From Pseudomonadota bacterium (lineage in GTDB: Bacteria > Pseudomonadota > Gammaproteobacteria > Acidiferrobacterales > UBA6901), in assembly GCA_021819085.1 (NCBI GenBank), contig JAKASJ010000001.1, forward strand, positions 186,001 to 250,000: a stretch of DNA of 64,000 bases. The letters run 5' to 3'. This document shows positions 48,232-58,807 of this stretch, one piece after another; position 1 is the stretch's first letter, and each line of letters begins with the position of its first letter. The notes beneath the pieces were generated by a model. That model saw only the letters and a program-made list of their open reading frames with translations, had not been told where the DNA came from and did not search any database. The position numbers and the translations under genes are program-made.

Positions 48232-49866
48232 TCAGTCTGCGCGCGCTTTCCGCAACCGGCCCGATGCCCGAGCCGCCTGCTCCTGCTGGCTACGCAGATA
48301 ATCGTCATAGCTGCCGCCGAAGTTCACGACGCCTTCCGGGGTCATCTCGATGATGCGCGTAGCGAGGGACGAAACGAATTCGCGGTCGTGGCTGACGAAT
48401 ATCAACGTGCCCGCATATTGCTCCAGCGCGGTGTTGAGCGACTCGATTGATTCCATGTCCAGGTGATTGGTCGGCTCGTCCATGACCAGAACGTTCGGCT
48501 GCTGCAGCATCAGCCTGCCAAACAGCATTCGCCCCTGCTCTCCGCCGGACAGCGCCTTTGTAGACTTTCTCACTTCATCTTGCGAAAACAGAAGCCGCCC
48601 TAAAACAGCGCGGATCGCCTGCTCGTCGTCGTCGGGATTTTTCCATTGGCTCATCCAGTCGAGAAGCGGCATGTCCACCGCAAAGTCGCCGGCGTGATCC
48701 TGCGCGTAGTAACCGATGTTGGCATTCTCGGACCAGCGAATCGCGCCACTAGCGGGAGCGAGTTCGCCGATCAGGGTGCGCAGCAGCGTGGTCTTGCCAA
48801 TGCCGTTCGGGCCGATCACGGCGATTCGATCTCCGGCCTCGACCGACAGACTGAGCCCTTTGAACAGTGGCACCGCCCCATAGCCCTGGCCTAGCTTCGT
48901 CACTTCCAGGGCTAACCGATACAGCCGCTTGGATTGATCGAAACGCAGAAACGGATTCTGCCGGCTCGATGGCTTCACTTCGGTCAGCTCGATCTTTTCG
49001 ATCTGCCGTGCGCGCGAAGTGGCCTGCTTGGCCTTGGAGGCGTTGGCCGAGAAGCGGCTGACGAAGGTCTGAAGCTCGGTTATCTGGGCCTTCTTCTTGG
49101 AGTTCTCCAATAACAGCTGATTGCGCGCCTGGGTTGCTGCGGTCATGTATTCGTCGTAGTTCCCCGGATAAATGCGCAGCTCCCCGTAATCCAGATCGGC
49201 CATATGCGTACAGACGCCGTTCAGAAATCGCCGATCGTGGGAAATGATGATCATGGTGCTGGCACGGGCATTGAGCAAATCCTCCAGCCAGCCGATGGTG
49301 TTGATGTCGAGATGGTTAGTGGGTTCGTCCAGCAGCAGTATGTCCGGATCCGCGAACAGAGCCTGTGCCAGCAATACGCGCAATTTCCAGCCCGGCGCGA
49401 CGGCACTCATCGGCCCGGTATGCTGTTCCAGCGGGATGCCGACACCAAGCAGCAATTCACCCGCGCGCGCCTCGGCGGTGTAGCCGTCGAGCGCAGCGAA
49501 CTCGTGCTCGACATCGGCTATTTTCATGCCATCGTTCTCGTTCATCTCGGAAAGACCGTACAGGCGGTCGCGCTCCTGCTTCACGCTCCACAGTTCGGCG
49601 TGGCCCATGATCACCGTGTCGAGTACCGTGCAACTCTCGAAAGCGAACTGGTCCTGGCGCAACCTGCCGATACGCTCCTTGGCATCGACCGCAACACTCC
49701 CCGAGGTCGGTTCCAGTTCACCGCCCAGGATCTTCATCAGCGTTGACTTGCCGCAGCCGTTGGCTCCGATCAGGCCGTAGCGGTTGCCGTTGAGAAATTT
49801 GACCGAGATATTCTCGAACAGGGGCCTGGCCCCGAACTGCATCGTAATGTTGGCGGTGGTGATCAA
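48232..49866 (-). CDS. ybiT: ABC-F ribosome-associated ATPase, YbiT type
   Basis: Soluble translation factor with two ABC domains and no membrane part, 544 residues. First Walker [10 protein letters not shown], first signature region [19 protein letters not shown], and DEPTNHLD. The linker contains [20 protein letters not shown] and [10 protein letters not shown]. The second half has GPNGIGKTT, the [13 protein letters not shown] signature and a second DEPTNHLD followed by [16 protein letters not shown]. The atypical first signature (APGWKLR instead of SGG) is characteristic of YbiT. Such proteins resolve stalled or unproductive ribosomes. Confidence 0.94.
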   Translation of the reverse strand: MITTANITMQFGARPLFENISVKFLNGNRYGLIGANGCGKSTLMKILGGELEPTSGSVAVDAKERIGRLRQDQFAFESCTVLDTVIMGHAELWSVKQERDRLYGLSEMNENDGMKIADVEHEFAALDGYTAEARAGELLLGVGIPLEQHTGPMSAVAPGWKLRVLLAQALFADPDILLLDEPTNHLDINTIGWLEDLLNARASTMIIISHDRRFLNGVCTHMADLDYGELRIYPGNYDEYMTAATQARNQLLLENSKKKAQITELQTFVSRFSANASKAKQATSRARQIEKIELTEVKPSSRQNPFLRFDQSKRLYRLALEVTKLGQGYGAVPLFKGLSLSVEAGDRIAVIGPNGIGKTTLLRTLIGELAPASGAIRWSENANIGYYAQDHAGDFAVDMPLLDWMSQWKNPDDDEQAIRAVLGRLLFSQDEVRKSTKALSGGEQGRMLFGRLMLQQPNVLVMDEPTNHLDMESIESLNTALEQYAGTLIFVSHDREFVSSLATRIIEMTPEGVVNFGGSYDDYLRSQQEQAARASGRLRKARAD

Positions 49867-50230
49867 AGCAGTGTTCCGGTAGAAATCCGACTCGTTTAAT
49901 GAACCGTCATGCCGCAGAGGCGCCAGGTCTTCGCTCGAAGACTTTCAGTCAAATCCCGCTTCGCGCCGATCACGGCATGGCTGCGCCTGTTTGCCGGCGT
50001 GATCCCGTGCTGCCAGACTCGATCCGCGTGCGCTGCGCTCGCCGCAATGCGCAACGCGCCGTTCTGCCTGCCGATGAACTCCGGAAAACGTTCATGCACA
50101 CGCAGCCTCGTGGCAAGCCGGACGTAACCAGCCGGAACGCTCAAAGTTCGAGCGCGCCAATCCCCATAACTGCTTCCGCCCCCGGACAGTGGCCTGCAGC
50201 GTGTTCCTGGCCGGGGCGATCAAGCCCCAA
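49867..50230. other. Intergenic region between ybiT and rhlE
   Basis: About 360 bases. Short frames on both strands (for example 49896-50144 minus) have no ribosome binding site and no recognised product. It likely holds the ybiT promoter and the rhlE 3' region; nothing else is evident. Confidence 0.4.
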
Positions 50231-51664
50231 TCACCCGGAGCGAAACCCGGGCCTTTTGCTTGACGTCGAACGGGGACGTCGCGGCAGCTGATGCGTCTTG
50301 CCGGGCGAACCGGACACTGAACCATGGCGACTGGGGCCTCCCGTGACGAGCCGGTTGCCGTTCACTTCGGCACGCGGCGCATGGCCTTTGGCATGGTGCT
50401 CCGCTGCAGTCCGGGCCGGCGACTGTGAATGCGGGCGCTGGCTGCCATTCCGGGCCTTCGAATGAGCCGGCGGCCGTTGCTCGCCGCCGCGCTGACCGCG
50501 CCCACGGCTGATGGGCTCGGGCTTGATCGACGGATCCTGCTCGAAACCGGGAATCGCCACCTTCGGGATCTCGCGTTTGAGCAGGCGCTCGATATCGCGC
50601 AGAAACCCACGTTCATCCACGCACACCAGCGAAACCGCCTGGCCTTCCTTGCCGGCGCGCCCGGTACGCCCGATACGATGCACGTAGTCCTCTGGCACGT
50701 TCGGCAATTCGAAGTTCACCACATGCGGCAGATGATCGATGTCGAGCCCGCGCGCGGCGATGTCGGTTGCCACCAGCACCTGCACTCCGCCTTTCTTGAA
50801 GTCTGCCAGAGCCTTGGTGCGCGCGCCCTGACTCTTGTTGCCGTGGATCGCAGAGGCGCTGATGCCGTCCTGCTCCAGCTGATCAGCCAGGCGATTGGCG
50901 CCGTGCTTGGTCCGCGTGAACACCAGAACCTGCTTCCAGCCTTGCGACTGAATGAGGTGCGACAGCAGCTCGCGCTTGCGCACGCGATCCACCGGGTGGC
51001 TTACCTGCGAAACAAGTTCCGCGGCAATGCTTTCACGCGCGACCTCGATCAGCGTCGGCGCATTCAAGATGCCGTCGGCAAGCTGCTTGATCTCGGTGGC
51101 GAAGGTGGCGGAGAACAGAAGGTTCTGGCGCTTTGACGGCAGCAACGCGAGAATCTTGCGGATGTCGCGGATGAACCCCATGTCGAGCATGCGATCGGCC
51201 TCATCGAGCACCAGGATCTCGACCTTGGACAGATCCACGGTCCTCTGGCCGATGTGGTCGAGCAGCCGTCCCGGTGTCGCGACCAGAACATCCACGCCGC
51301 GGCGCAGCATGTCGATCTGGGGACGGATACCGACACCGCCAAAGATGGCGGTGGACTTAAGCGTGAGGTGCCTGCCGTAGGTCCGTACGCTCTCCTCCAC
51401 TTGCGCAGCAAGTTCGCGCGTCGGGGCCAGAATCAGCGCGCGGATCGCGCGGCGCGCGCCCTGCGGCCGGGCACTGAGGCGTTGCAGCAGCGGCAAGGTG
51501 AAGGCGGCTGTCTTGCCGGTGCCGGTCTGCGCGCCGGCGAGTATGTCGCGTCCCTCGAGTATCACAGGGATTGCCTGCATCTGGATGGGCGTGGCGTCGG
51601 TATAGCCCTTTTCGGAAACGGCACGGAATAATTCGGCCGACAGGCCGAGATTTGAAAATGACAT
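50231..51664 (-). CDS. rhlE: DEAD-box RNA helicase RhlE
   Basis: ATP-dependent RNA helicase involved in ribosome maturation or RNA turnover. 477 residues. Q motif (FSNLGLS ... [13 protein letters not shown]), motif I AQTGTGKT, Ia [33 protein letters not shown] and [13 protein letters not shown] are all present. The C-terminal 90 residues are a basic, Arg/Gly/Pro/Ser-rich tail, as in RhlE proteins, that probably adds RNA binding. A GGAG-like site precedes the ATG at 51664. Confidence 0.94.
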   Translation of the reverse strand: MSFSNLGLSAELFRAVSEKGYTDATPIQMQAIPVILEGRDILAGAQTGTGKTAAFTLPLLQRLSARPQGARRAIRALILAPTRELAAQVEESVRTYGRHLTLKSTAIFGGVGIRPQIDMLRRGVDVLVATPGRLLDHIGQRTVDLSKVEILVLDEADRMLDMGFIRDIRKILALLPSKRQNLLFSATFATEIKQLADGILNAPTLIEVARESIAAELVSQVSHPVDRVRKRELLSHLIQSQGWKQVLVFTRTKHGANRLADQLEQDGISASAIHGNKSQGARTKALADFKKGGVQVLVATDIAARGLDIDHLPHVVNFELPNVPEDYVHRIGRTGRAGKEGQAVSLVCVDERGFLRDIERLLKREIPKVAIPGFEQDPSIKPEPISRGRGQRGGEQRPPAHSKARNGSQRPHSQSPARTAAEHHAKGHAPRAEVNGNRLVTGGPSRHGSVSGSPGKTHQLPRRPRSTSSKRPGFRSG

Positions 51665-51849
51665 GATGATTGGTTGCTCCTGGTGGGCCTACCCAAAAAC
51701 TTGAGCCGATCTAGGCGCTACCGAAATTTTCGTTGAAATTGTTCGAGGTAAGCCAGGATGGATGACCGCGAAGGGATCGGTGCAGACCGGAATCCACCGA
51801 TATGCGCATTGTAACAGAACTTTGAAGAAAACGGGTAGATTCAGCATTG

Positions 51850-51908
51850 TCCAACGGGGTATGAGTCTGAGCGGGGGGCGTGATTCCAACGGGGTATGAG
51901 TCTGAACG
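51850..51908. repeat. Duplicated left-end repeat of the IS
   Basis: Two copies of TCCAACGGGGTATGAGTCTG, 35 bases apart. Either the element's terminus normally carries two transposase-binding sites, or a second related element was inserted at, or lost from, the same end. Confidence 0.8.
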
Positions 51909-53195
51909 GGCGGCCGGGATCGATCATGATGCGAGGCATGGTGATCGATATGAACGACGAACAACTGCGCACCCTGGCTGATTTGCAGGCCTTTTTAACC
52001 GGTACCGTGGCGATGGATTTCACGGTGGCGGCAAACGAGCGGTACGAATTCATCGCACGCACCGTGCGACGTTTCGGCTATGCCCGGTTGAAACGGGCCG
52101 ACAAGGCGGTGGTTCTGCGTTTCCTGGAACGCGTCAGCGGCTACTCGCGCCAACAGCTCACCCGGCTGGTCAGGCGAGGTCGTGAGCGACGCCCACTGGT
52201 CAAGCGCTACCGAGGGTCCCGAACCAGCTTTGCACGTCTCTATACGGGCGCTGACGTGCTCCTGCTGGCCCATACCGACACCCTGCATGGCACGCTATCC
52301 GGCTTAGCGACCAAGAAACTCATGGAACGGGCCTACGGCATCTTCGGCGATAACCGCTACCTGCGCCTGGCGACGATCTCGGTGGCCCACCTGTACAACC
52401 TGCGCCGGCGTGACGGCTATCAACATCAGCGCCAAGTGTGGACCAAGACCCGACCCGTGACCGTCCCGATCGGCGAACGTCGCGCGCCAACCCCCCACAA
52501 CCGGCCTGGCTATTTGCGTGTGGACAGCGTCCATCAGGGCGATCAGGACGGTATCAAAGGCGTTTATCACATCAATGCCGTGGACGGCGTTACCCAGTAC
52601 GAAGGCGTGGCCACCTGTGAGCGCTTGAGCGAGGCATTCCTCATACCGGTGCTCGAGGCGCTGGGGCTTAAGCTTTCCCTTCGTCATTCTCGGCTTCCAC
52701 AGCGATAACGGCTCCGAGTACATCAATCGCCACGTCGCGGAATTACTCAACAAATTACTCATCAAGGAACAAACCAAATCGCGCGCCCGGCACAGCAACG
52801 ACAACGCCCAGGCCGAATCCAAGAACGGCGCCATCGTGCGCAAACACCTGGGTTACAGCCACATCCCACAACACTTTGCCACACGGGTGAACGCCTTCTG
52901 CCGCGACCACCTCAATCCCTATCTCAACTTCCACCGGCCATGCCTGTTCGCCGAAACCATCACCGATGCCAAAGGCCGCCAGCGCAAGCGCTATCTCTAT
53001 AAACTGATGATGACTCCCTACGAGAAACTCAAATCACTGCCCTTGGCCGAACACTATCTCAAGCCCGCCATTACCTTCCAGCAGCTCGATGCGCAAGCCG
53101 GGGCAATCAGCGATAATGAGGCGGCACAGCGCCTGAACGACGCGCGTGCTATTCTCTTCAAAACCATTTTTAACCGATCGAAAACGGCTGCCTGA
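51896..53195 (+). pseudogene. Frameshifted IS transposase (integrase catalytic core)
   Basis: Reading frame 1 runs from about 51896 (the real start is probably 51926-51950, for example MNDEQLRTLADL) and encodes a helical DNA-binding N-terminus plus the first catalytic Asp in LRVDSVHQGD and the second-strand region VYHINAVDGVTQYE. At 52673-52677 (AAGCTTTCCC) the frame shifts by +1. The second frame then supplies FHSDNGSEY and NDNAQAESKNG, the remaining acidic residues of the DDE site, and continues to 53195. Restoring one base gives a continuous rve-type transposase of about 430 residues. I cannot place it in an IS family with certainty. Confidence 0.85.
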
Positions 53196-53212
53196 AACCC
53201 CTAAAACCCACC

Positions 53213-53237
53213 CCTTCAGACTCAAACCTCGATTGGA
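53213..53237. repeat. Right terminal inverted repeat of the IS
   Basis: The minus-strand reading TCCAATCGAGGTTTGAGTCT matches the left-end TCCAACGGGGTATGAGTCTG at most positions, with a shared TGAGTCTGAA core. Confidence 0.75.
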
Positions 53238-53352
53238 ATGTACTGATTCCGGGTTGCCCGGTGCGCCCTGCACCGGGCAGTCGAGGTTGATGGACCCGCG
53301 GTCGGTGGCGCGCTCGCCGGTCCGGCACGCCCGGCGGGGCCACCGCGGCGGC

Positions 53353-53949
53353 CTAGACCTTGCGCGACAAACGCTTGTGCAGCGGGCTGCTGCGCGGAAA
53401 GTGCGCCAGCAGAAATTCCATCTGGTCGACCAGCACGCGCCTGCCCTGCAGATACACGTATTCGGCGTGGGTCGGGGTAAACGGCACAGCGAGCAACGTC
53501 ATTCCGGCCTCTTCGGGCGTTGCGCCGGCTTTGTGGTTATTGCAGCGCTTGCATGCCGTCACCACGTTCATCCAGGTATCCGTTCCGCCCTTGCTGAGTG
53601 GCGTGATGTGATCGCGCGAAAGGTCATGCGCATGGAACTGCACTCCGCAGTACATGCACAGATGGGCATCGCGGGCAAACAGCGCCGGATTGCTGAGCGG
53701 AGGAACATAATGCTCGCGCGCCTTGATGTAGGCGTGGTCTCCCACGGTCGCGATGATCGAATTGACTTCAATGACACTGCGCAGTCCACTGATGGCGTTA
53801 TATCCGCCGCGAACCCGGTAAAGCGGCACGCCGCAGCTATAGGCCACCTGCCCCAGATGGTAAACGCGGACCGCGTCCTGAAAGTCTATCCATTCGAGCG
53901 GCATGCCCGCCACGTCGGTACGCAAGACTTGCTGACTCAGTGGGTACAC
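53353..53949 (-). CDS. HNH endonuclease
   Basis: 198 residues. The HNH metal site is complete: CMYCG, then LSRDHITPLSKGGTDTWMNVV, then CKRCNNHKAG, so two CxxC zinc knuckles flank the His-Asn-His. The N-terminal half (LRTDVAGMPLEWIDFQDAVRVYHLGQ) is conserved in a widespread proteobacterial family of stand-alone HNH proteins whose biological role is not settled. The start could also be the internal ATG for MPLEWID. It ends 116 bases from the IS right end, but the family is chromosomal and common. Confidence 0.9.
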   Translation of the reverse strand: MYPLSQQVLRTDVAGMPLEWIDFQDAVRVYHLGQVAYSCGVPLYRVRGGYNAISGLRSVIEVNSIIATVGDHAYIKAREHYVPPLSNPALFARDAHLCMYCGVQFHAHDLSRDHITPLSKGGTDTWMNVVTACKRCNNHKAGATPEEAGMTLLAVPFTPTHAEYVYLQGRRVLVDQMEFLLAHFPRSSPLHKRLSRKV

Positions 53950-54224
53950 AAACGACCCTTTCCGTATGCCTCGGTGTTTGCTCGCTATTTATCGCAAAAA
54001 ATAACCTGTGTGTACATACTCCCGGCGTTGTTGCGCGACGCCTTTTATACGACAACACGGCGTCGTTGTCCATTTTCCGGGTATACTTGCACGCGCCGGT
54101 TCTCTGGCGCGCCCATCGCCGGTCGTATGTGCGAGGCCCGCGCCGGGCTGGACGCCACGAAATCCGCACACGCCCGGCGCCTGGTTCGGGCCAGGCCGGA
54201 TGGCTGCGCCACTGGGGCAAAGAC

Positions 54225-54785
54225 ATGCAATTGAAACAGGAACTCGTTCAGTATTACCGCTGGCTGCGCCAGTACGGCATCAACGACTCTCACAGTGGCA
54301 ACGCGTCGGTGCGCGTCGGGGAACGCGTCTGGATTACTCCCACCGGGGCCTGTGCCGACACCCTCGCCTCCGACCGTCTGGTCGAATGCCATCTGGATGG
54401 GCGAATTGGAGATGGCGCCTCGCTGGATACACCGCTGCATCTGGCTGTCTACCGCGCCAACCCCGAAGCGGCGGCGGTTCTCCACAGTCATGGACCGCAC
54501 ACGGTGGCCCTGACGCTGGACGGCAGCGACTTCGAACCGCCGGATTTCGAGGGACAGATGTACTTTCCGCGCGTGCCCGTAATCCAGATACCCTACGACA
54601 GGTACGTTGCCGACGCCCCGGAACGCGTTTCCGCAACGCTCGCACGGCATCCGATCGCGGTAGTTCGCGGCCACGGGGTATACGCCTGCGCAGCGAATCT
54701 CAACCTCGCCTACAAATGGACATGCTCCCTGGAGATGTCGGCGAAGACCGCGTTCATCGCACGCATGTCTGCCCGCCCGTCCTGA
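54225..54785 (+). CDS. Class II aldolase/adducin-family protein
   Basis: 186 residues from the ATG at 54225; the long open frame upstream is Arg/Pro-rich and not part of the protein. The zinc site is seen in VLHSHGPHTVAL and RGHGVYA, with NSHSGNAS-like DSHSGNASVR and ITPTGAC as the phosphate-binding loops. Family members are fuculose- or ribulose-phosphate aldolases and epimerases, or methylthioribulose-phosphate dehydratase. The short length prevents a specific assignment. Confidence 0.88.
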   Translation: MQLKQELVQYYRWLRQYGINDSHSGNASVRVGERVWITPTGACADTLASDRLVECHLDGRIGDGASLDTPLHLAVYRANPEAAAVLHSHGPHTVALTLDGSDFEPPDFEGQMYFPRVPVIQIPYDRYVADAPERVSATLARHPIAVVRGHGVYACAANLNLAYKWTCSLEMSAKTAFIARMSARPS

Positions 54786-54822
54786 ACGATTCAGCGACAG
54801 CGCGCTGCGCCCCCTAACAGCA

Positions 54823-54849
54823 GAAAGCCCGGCACTAGGCCGGGCTTTC
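54823..54849. terminator. Bidirectional hairpin between convergent genes
   Basis: GAAAGCCCGGC-ACTAG-GCCGGGCTTTC has an 11-base perfect stem. It lies between the aldolase stop (54785) and the rpmG stop (54876) and can serve both, though the T-tracts are short. Confidence 0.75.
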
Positions 54850-54875
54850 GGTCAGACGTCACGCAACGAGCCCCG

Positions 54876-55043
54876 CTACTTGATCTTGGCTTCCTTGTAG
54901 GCGACGTGCTTGCGTACCACCGGGTCGTACTTCTTCAGTTCCATCTTATCCGGGGTCGTACGTTTGTTCTTGGTGGTCGTATAGTAGTGGCCGGTACCGG
55001 CACTCGATACCAGCTTGATCTTTTCACGTACCGCTTTGGCCAT
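54876..55043 (-). CDS. rpmG: 50S ribosomal protein bL33
   Basis: 55 residues on the minus strand, starting [19 protein letters not shown] and ending [28 protein letters not shown] is the standard core. This is the Cys-less form, so no zinc is needed. It begins 11 bases after the rpmB stop, giving the usual rpmB-rpmG operon. Confidence 0.97.
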   Translation of the reverse strand: MAKAVREKIKLVSSAGTGHYYTTTKNKRTTPDKMELKKYDPVVRKHVAYKEAKIK

Positions 55044-55054
55044 GACTGTATCTC

Positions 55055-55291
55055 CTAGACCTTGCCGCCGCGCGCGCGGATGTCAGCCAGCACGCTGTCG
55101 ATCCCGTTCTTATCCAGGGTGCGCAGTCCCTTCGTTGACAGCCGCAGACCCACCCAGCGCTTCTCGCTCTCCACCCACAGACGCCGGTAGTGCAGATTCG
55201 GCAGAAAACGGCGCTTGGTCTTGTTGTTGGCATGGGACACGTTGTTGCCCCTCATCGGGCGCTTCCCGGTGACCTGGCAGACTTTCGGCAT
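55055..55291 (-). CDS. rpmB: 50S ribosomal protein bL28
   Basis: 78 residues from the ATG at 55291: [20 protein letters not shown], then [19 protein letters not shown] and a C-terminal [14 protein letters not shown]. The length and sequence are typical. A seven-codon longer frame is not used. Confidence 0.97.
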   Translation of the reverse strand: MPKVCQVTGKRPMRGNNVSHANNKTKRRFLPNLHYRRLWVESEKRWVGLRLSTKGLRTLDKNGIDSVLADIRARGGKV

Positions 55292-55565
55292 AACTTGATT
55301 CTCCCTACACATCCCGCTCCTGGCGGGAAAAGCCCGACTTTATACCAGATTCCTGCCGGCGCGGATAGCCCCCTGGACGTCCCGCGAGCGCAACGCCGGC
55401 CTGAACCAGATAGCGCAGAATCGAGGACCGGGGATGCGCCAAGGGCCCGCGCCCTACCCCGGTTTCCGGGAAGCCGGCCGGCCGGCGAACCGGGGGCGGG
55501 GCGATCCCCTCGAGGCCACCTGTCCTGAATGCCGCTTTGCCGCAACAGGCATTTTGCCGCCTGCA

Positions 55566-56240
55566 TTACAGCAGCCCTCTGTCACAAAATGACACGACCT
55601 CGCGATCGCCGATTACCAGATGATCCAGAACCCGGATATCCACCAGCGAAAGCGCCTCCTTCAGCCGTTGGGTAAGCGCTTCGTCCGCACGGCTGGGATC
55701 GGCCACACCCGAGGGATGGTTATGAACCAGGATTACCGCGGCCGCATTGCGGGCAAGCGCCCGCCGTACCACTTCGCGCGGATAGACCGCGGTCCCGTTC
55801 AGGGTGCCCCTGAATAACTCCTCGAATGCCAGCACCCGGTGACGATTATCCAGGTACAGACAGCCGAACACCTCGTATGGCCGGTCGCGCAGACACGCGC
55901 GCAGGTAGTCCTGGGTGTCCTGTGACGAAGTCAGGGCTGCGCCGCGGCGCAGCTCCTGCTCTAGGTGGCGCCGCCCCATCTCGAGTGCCGCCTGCAGCTG
56001 CGCGTACTTCGCATCACCCAGTCCGGGCGCAGCGCAGAATTCCCCGCGCTGGGCCGCGAGCAATTCCCTCAGTCCGCCAAACCGCGTCAGCAGCTCGCGC
56101 GCCAGATCCACTGCGGTCTTTCCGGGAATGCCTGTGCGCAGGAAGATTGCGAGCAGTTCCGCATCCGACAGTATCCCTGCCCCGTCCTTGAGCAGTTTCT
56201 CGCGCGGTCGCTCGCTGGCCGGCCAGTCGCTGATCGTCAT
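55566..56240 (-). CDS. radC: RadC/JAMM-domain protein
   Basis: 224 residues. An N-terminal helix-hairpin-helix part ([30 protein letters not shown]) precedes the JAMM metalloprotease-like domain with [16 protein letters not shown], the His-x-His...Asp metal site. Despite the old name, a role in DNA repair is not supported for the family. It is divergent from coaBC, as in many gammaproteobacteria. Confidence 0.95.
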   Translation of the reverse strand: MTISDWPASERPREKLLKDGAGILSDAELLAIFLRTGIPGKTAVDLARELLTRFGGLRELLAAQRGEFCAAPGLGDAKYAQLQAALEMGRRHLEQELRRGAALTSSQDTQDYLRACLRDRPYEVFGCLYLDNRHRVLAFEELFRGTLNGTAVYPREVVRRALARNAAAVILVHNHPSGVADPSRADEALTQRLKEALSLVDIRVLDHLVIGDREVVSFCDRGLL

Positions 56241-56390
56241 CCCTCACCTCCCTGTGCGGTTGCGTCCCGGCCCGGCCAGGCCGTTCTGCAGGCGATCCCC
56301 TCCCCGCATCCCGCGAAGAGGGCCGGAGAAACCGGCCTCCGAGGATCCGCTATGTATTTGCCGGGCCACCCCAAGTACACTTTATACCAT

Positions 56391-57626
56391 ATGGTTTCCC
56401 TGACAAATAAGCGCATTCTGCTGGGAGTCACTGGCGGCATCGCAGCCTACAAGAGCGCGGATGTCGTGCGGCGCCTGCGCGACGCAGGCGCCGAGGTGCG
56501 CGTCGTAATGACCCGGGCGGCAGCCGAGTTCATCACACCGCTTACCATGCAGGCAGTGAGCGGCCATCCCGCACACCGGCATCTGCTGGATGCGCAGGCC
56601 GAATCCGGAATGGGCCATATCGAGCTTGCGCGCTGGGCGGATGCCGTACTCGTAGCGCCGGCCAGCGCCAATTTCATCGCGAAGCTTGCCCAGGGTCTCG
56701 CCGATGATCTGCTCAGCACGCTGTGTCTTGCAAGCGGCGCGGCACTGGCTGTGGCACCGGCGATGAACCGCCAGATGTGGGACAACCCGGCAACACAGGC
56801 TAACCTCGCCACGCTGCAGAAGAACGGGGTCAGGATCTTCGGTCCGGGAAGCGGCGCCCAGGCCTGCGGCGAGACCGGGGCCGGACGCATGATCGACCCG
56901 CTTGAACTCGTTACTCTGACTGCCGCCATGTTCGAAACCGGAGAACTCGATGGTCTCGACGTGCTCGTGACCGCCGGTCCCACCTGGGAACCGATCGACC
57001 CGGTTCGCGTGATCACCAACCGCAGCTCCGGCAAGATGGGCTATGCGGTGGCCAAAGCGGCCATGGAGGCAGGCGCGCGCGTCACGCTGATCTCCGGTCC
57101 CACCGCGCTCGCGCCGCCCGCGCGCGTGGAATGCCTCCGCGTGATGACCGCCCAGGAAATGTTCGATGCGGTGCAGGCACGCATTGCGGCTGCCAATATC
57201 TTCATCGGCGCCGCCGCCGTCGCCGATTACCGGCCTGCGCAGGCGGCTGCCGGCAAGATCAAGAAAACCGCGGACACGCTGCAACTCAATCTGGTGCGCA
57301 ACCCCGACATACTTGCCAGCGTTGCGGCACGCACACCGGCGCCGTTCGTCGTCGGCTTCGCCGCCGAGACCGACGACCTCGAACGCAATGCGGTCGCGAA
57401 GCTGCAGGCGAAGCACGCCGATCTGGTCGCCGCAAACCTTGTCGGCCGGCCGGGCAGCGGGTTCGAGTGCGACGACAACCGCCTGATGCTCGTCGAGGCC
57501 GACGGAACGGTCGAGCTGCCACTTCTTTCCAAGGAAAGGGCCGCGCGCGAACTGATTCACCATATCGCCGTCCGATACCATGCAAAAAATCCAGCTGAAA
57601 ATCCTCGACTCGCGCATCGGCAGTAA
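56391..57626 (+). CDS. coaBC: Bifunctional CoaBC (Dfp)
   Basis: Joins cysteine to 4'-phosphopantothenate and decarboxylates the product on the way to CoA. 411 residues. CoaC half: [43 protein letters not shown] and the catalytic Cys in [11 protein letters not shown]. CoaB half from about residue 190: [20 protein letters not shown] with the KMGYA loop and [10 protein letters not shown]. The ATG at 56391 comes right after TTTATACCAT, so the 5' leader may be extremely short. dut overlaps its last 47 bases. Confidence 0.96.
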   Translation: MVSLTNKRILLGVTGGIAAYKSADVVRRLRDAGAEVRVVMTRAAAEFITPLTMQAVSGHPAHRHLLDAQAESGMGHIELARWADAVLVAPASANFIAKLAQGLADDLLSTLCLASGAALAVAPAMNRQMWDNPATQANLATLQKNGVRIFGPGSGAQACGETGAGRMIDPLELVTLTAAMFETGELDGLDVLVTAGPTWEPIDPVRVITNRSSGKMGYAVAKAAMEAGARVTLISGPTALAPPARVECLRVMTAQEMFDAVQARIAAANIFIGAAAVADYRPAQAAAGKIKKTADTLQLNLVRNPDILASVAARTPAPFVVGFAAETDDLERNAVAKLQAKHADLVAANLVGRPGSGFECDDNRLMLVEADGTVELPLLSKERAARELIHHIAVRYHAKNPAENPRLAHRQ

Positions 57627-58035
57627 ATTCCCGATGCCACGTTACGCCACCGACGGCTCCGCGGGCATCGACCTGTGCGCCTGCATAGACGAGCACCTGC
57701 GCATCGAGCCGGGCGAAACCCACCTGATACCGACCGGGATCGCCATCCACATCGGCGTGCAACACCTGGCCGCCGTGCTCCTGCCGCGTTCCGGACTCGG
57801 GCACAAGCACGGGATCGTGCTTGGCAATCTGGTCGGCCTCATCGACTCCGATTACCAGGGCCAGATACTCGTTTCCTGCTGGAACCGCGGCCACGAGCAT
57901 TTCGTGATCGAACCCGGTGACCGGATCGCGCAAATGGTGTTCGTTCCGGTAGTACAGGCTGACTTTCAGGTCGTGGAGGAATTCGAGAAAAGCCGGCGCG
58001 GTGGTGGTGGCTTCGGGCATTCAGGCCGCAAATAG
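57580..58035 (+). CDS. dut: dUTP diphosphatase
   Basis: Hydrolyses dUTP to dUMP, keeping uracil out of DNA and feeding thymidylate synthesis. 151 residues, trimeric family. The five motifs are visible: [42 protein letters not shown] and the Gly-rich arm [11 protein letters not shown]. Its start lies within the coaBC 3' end, the standard coaBC-dut arrangement. Confidence 0.97.
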   Translation: MQKIQLKILDSRIGSKFPMPRYATDGSAGIDLCACIDEHLRIEPGETHLIPTGIAIHIGVQHLAAVLLPRSGLGHKHGIVLGNLVGLIDSDYQGQILVSCWNRGHEHFVIEPGDRIAQMVFVPVVQADFQVVEEFEKSRRGGGGFGHSGRK

Positions 58036-58141
58036 GATCGAACCGGCGGCCGCTCCGATGCCGATGTCCGCCGATCGTCGACACTCCCTGCGGCGTGCAC
58101 GAACGCCGTGCGATACGCCGGCCCGACCGTCCGGTCGGAAA

Positions 58142-58807
58142 TCAGAACCGGTAGACACCGTTGGCGGTGAGTGTGTCGAAGGTCCCGGCGGTGTATTCAT
58201 TGCTGCTGTTTCCGATGTTCGAGTACGAGTCGTACTCGACCCGCATCGCCCAGTGGGCCTGCCAGCGCGCAGGCGTGAAAGGAAACTCGACGCCCAATCC
58301 GACCATGGGCTCGGTCCCCGAATCACTCACTGACGGGCAGAAGGCTCCGCTGATAAAGCAGGACTCCCTGTCCCGGGAACTTGCCAGCCCGAGCTTGCCG
58401 AATACCGAGATCACCCGGTTGATCGGAATTGACCCCACGGCAGCAACGTAAAGCGCATCAACATGGTCGGTCGCGCTCACCGCCACATACCCCCCGCCCA
58501 CGGCGGCCAAGCCGTTGAGCGTGTAGCGACCGAAATTGATATATCCCGCTTCGGCGGCAAAATAGGGATTAAATCGGAATCCGCCAAAAAGCTGAAAGAC
58601 GGACTGGCTGGAATCGTAACTGCCCGCGACCGGAACTCCGCCGCCCGACAACACCGAAACAGTACTGAAGACGTTGCTGTCGGCATCCACGGCATGTCCG
58701 CCACCGATGCCGGCGCCGACATACCAGCCGGCGGCATGCGCCGGAACCGCCATGGCGGCAGCCGAAACCATCGCAAAAAGCGTGCAAAGCATCCGTTGTG
58801 ATTTCAT
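58142..58807 (-). CDS. Outer-membrane beta-barrel protein (OmpA/OmpW-like porin fold)
   Basis: 221 residues. The ATG at 58807 follows AAGGAGCAGGGTG. A signal peptide ends in VPAHAAG. The mature protein alternates polar and hydrophobic residues as in an eight-stranded barrel (GWYVGAGIGGG, VFQLFGGFRFNPYFAAEAGYINFG, VISVFGKLGLA, WAMRVEYDSY) and ends in VYRF; a C-terminal Phe is the usual BAM signal. One Cys pair (CFISGAFC) may form a loop disulfide. It interrupts the common dut-algC gene order on the opposite strand. Confidence 0.88.
   Translation of the reverse strand: MKSQRMLCTLFAMVSAAAMAVPAHAAGWYVGAGIGGGHAVDADSNVFSTVSVLSGGGVPVAGSYDSSQSVFQLFGGFRFNPYFAAEAGYINFGRYTLNGLAAVGGGYVAVSATDHVDALYVAAVGSIPINRVISVFGKLGLASSRDRESCFISGAFCPSVSDSGTEPMVGLGVEFPFTPARWQAHWAMRVEYDSYSNIGNSSNEYTAGTFDTLTANGVYRF

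Larger units (their letters stand above)
51850..53237 (+). mobile_element. Insertion sequence with a rve-type transposase
   Basis: An element of about 1.39 kb bounded by imperfect inverted repeats. The left end TCCAACGGGGTATGAGTCTG occurs twice, at 51850-51872 and 51885-51908. The right end at 53213-53237, read on the minus strand, is TCCAATCGAGGTTTGAGTCT and continues GAAGG. Between them lies one transposase gene, now frameshifted. I did not find a clear target-site duplication. It sits between rhlE and an HNH nuclease gene, about 185 bases upstream of the rhlE start, so it may affect rhlE transcription. Confidence 0.85.
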
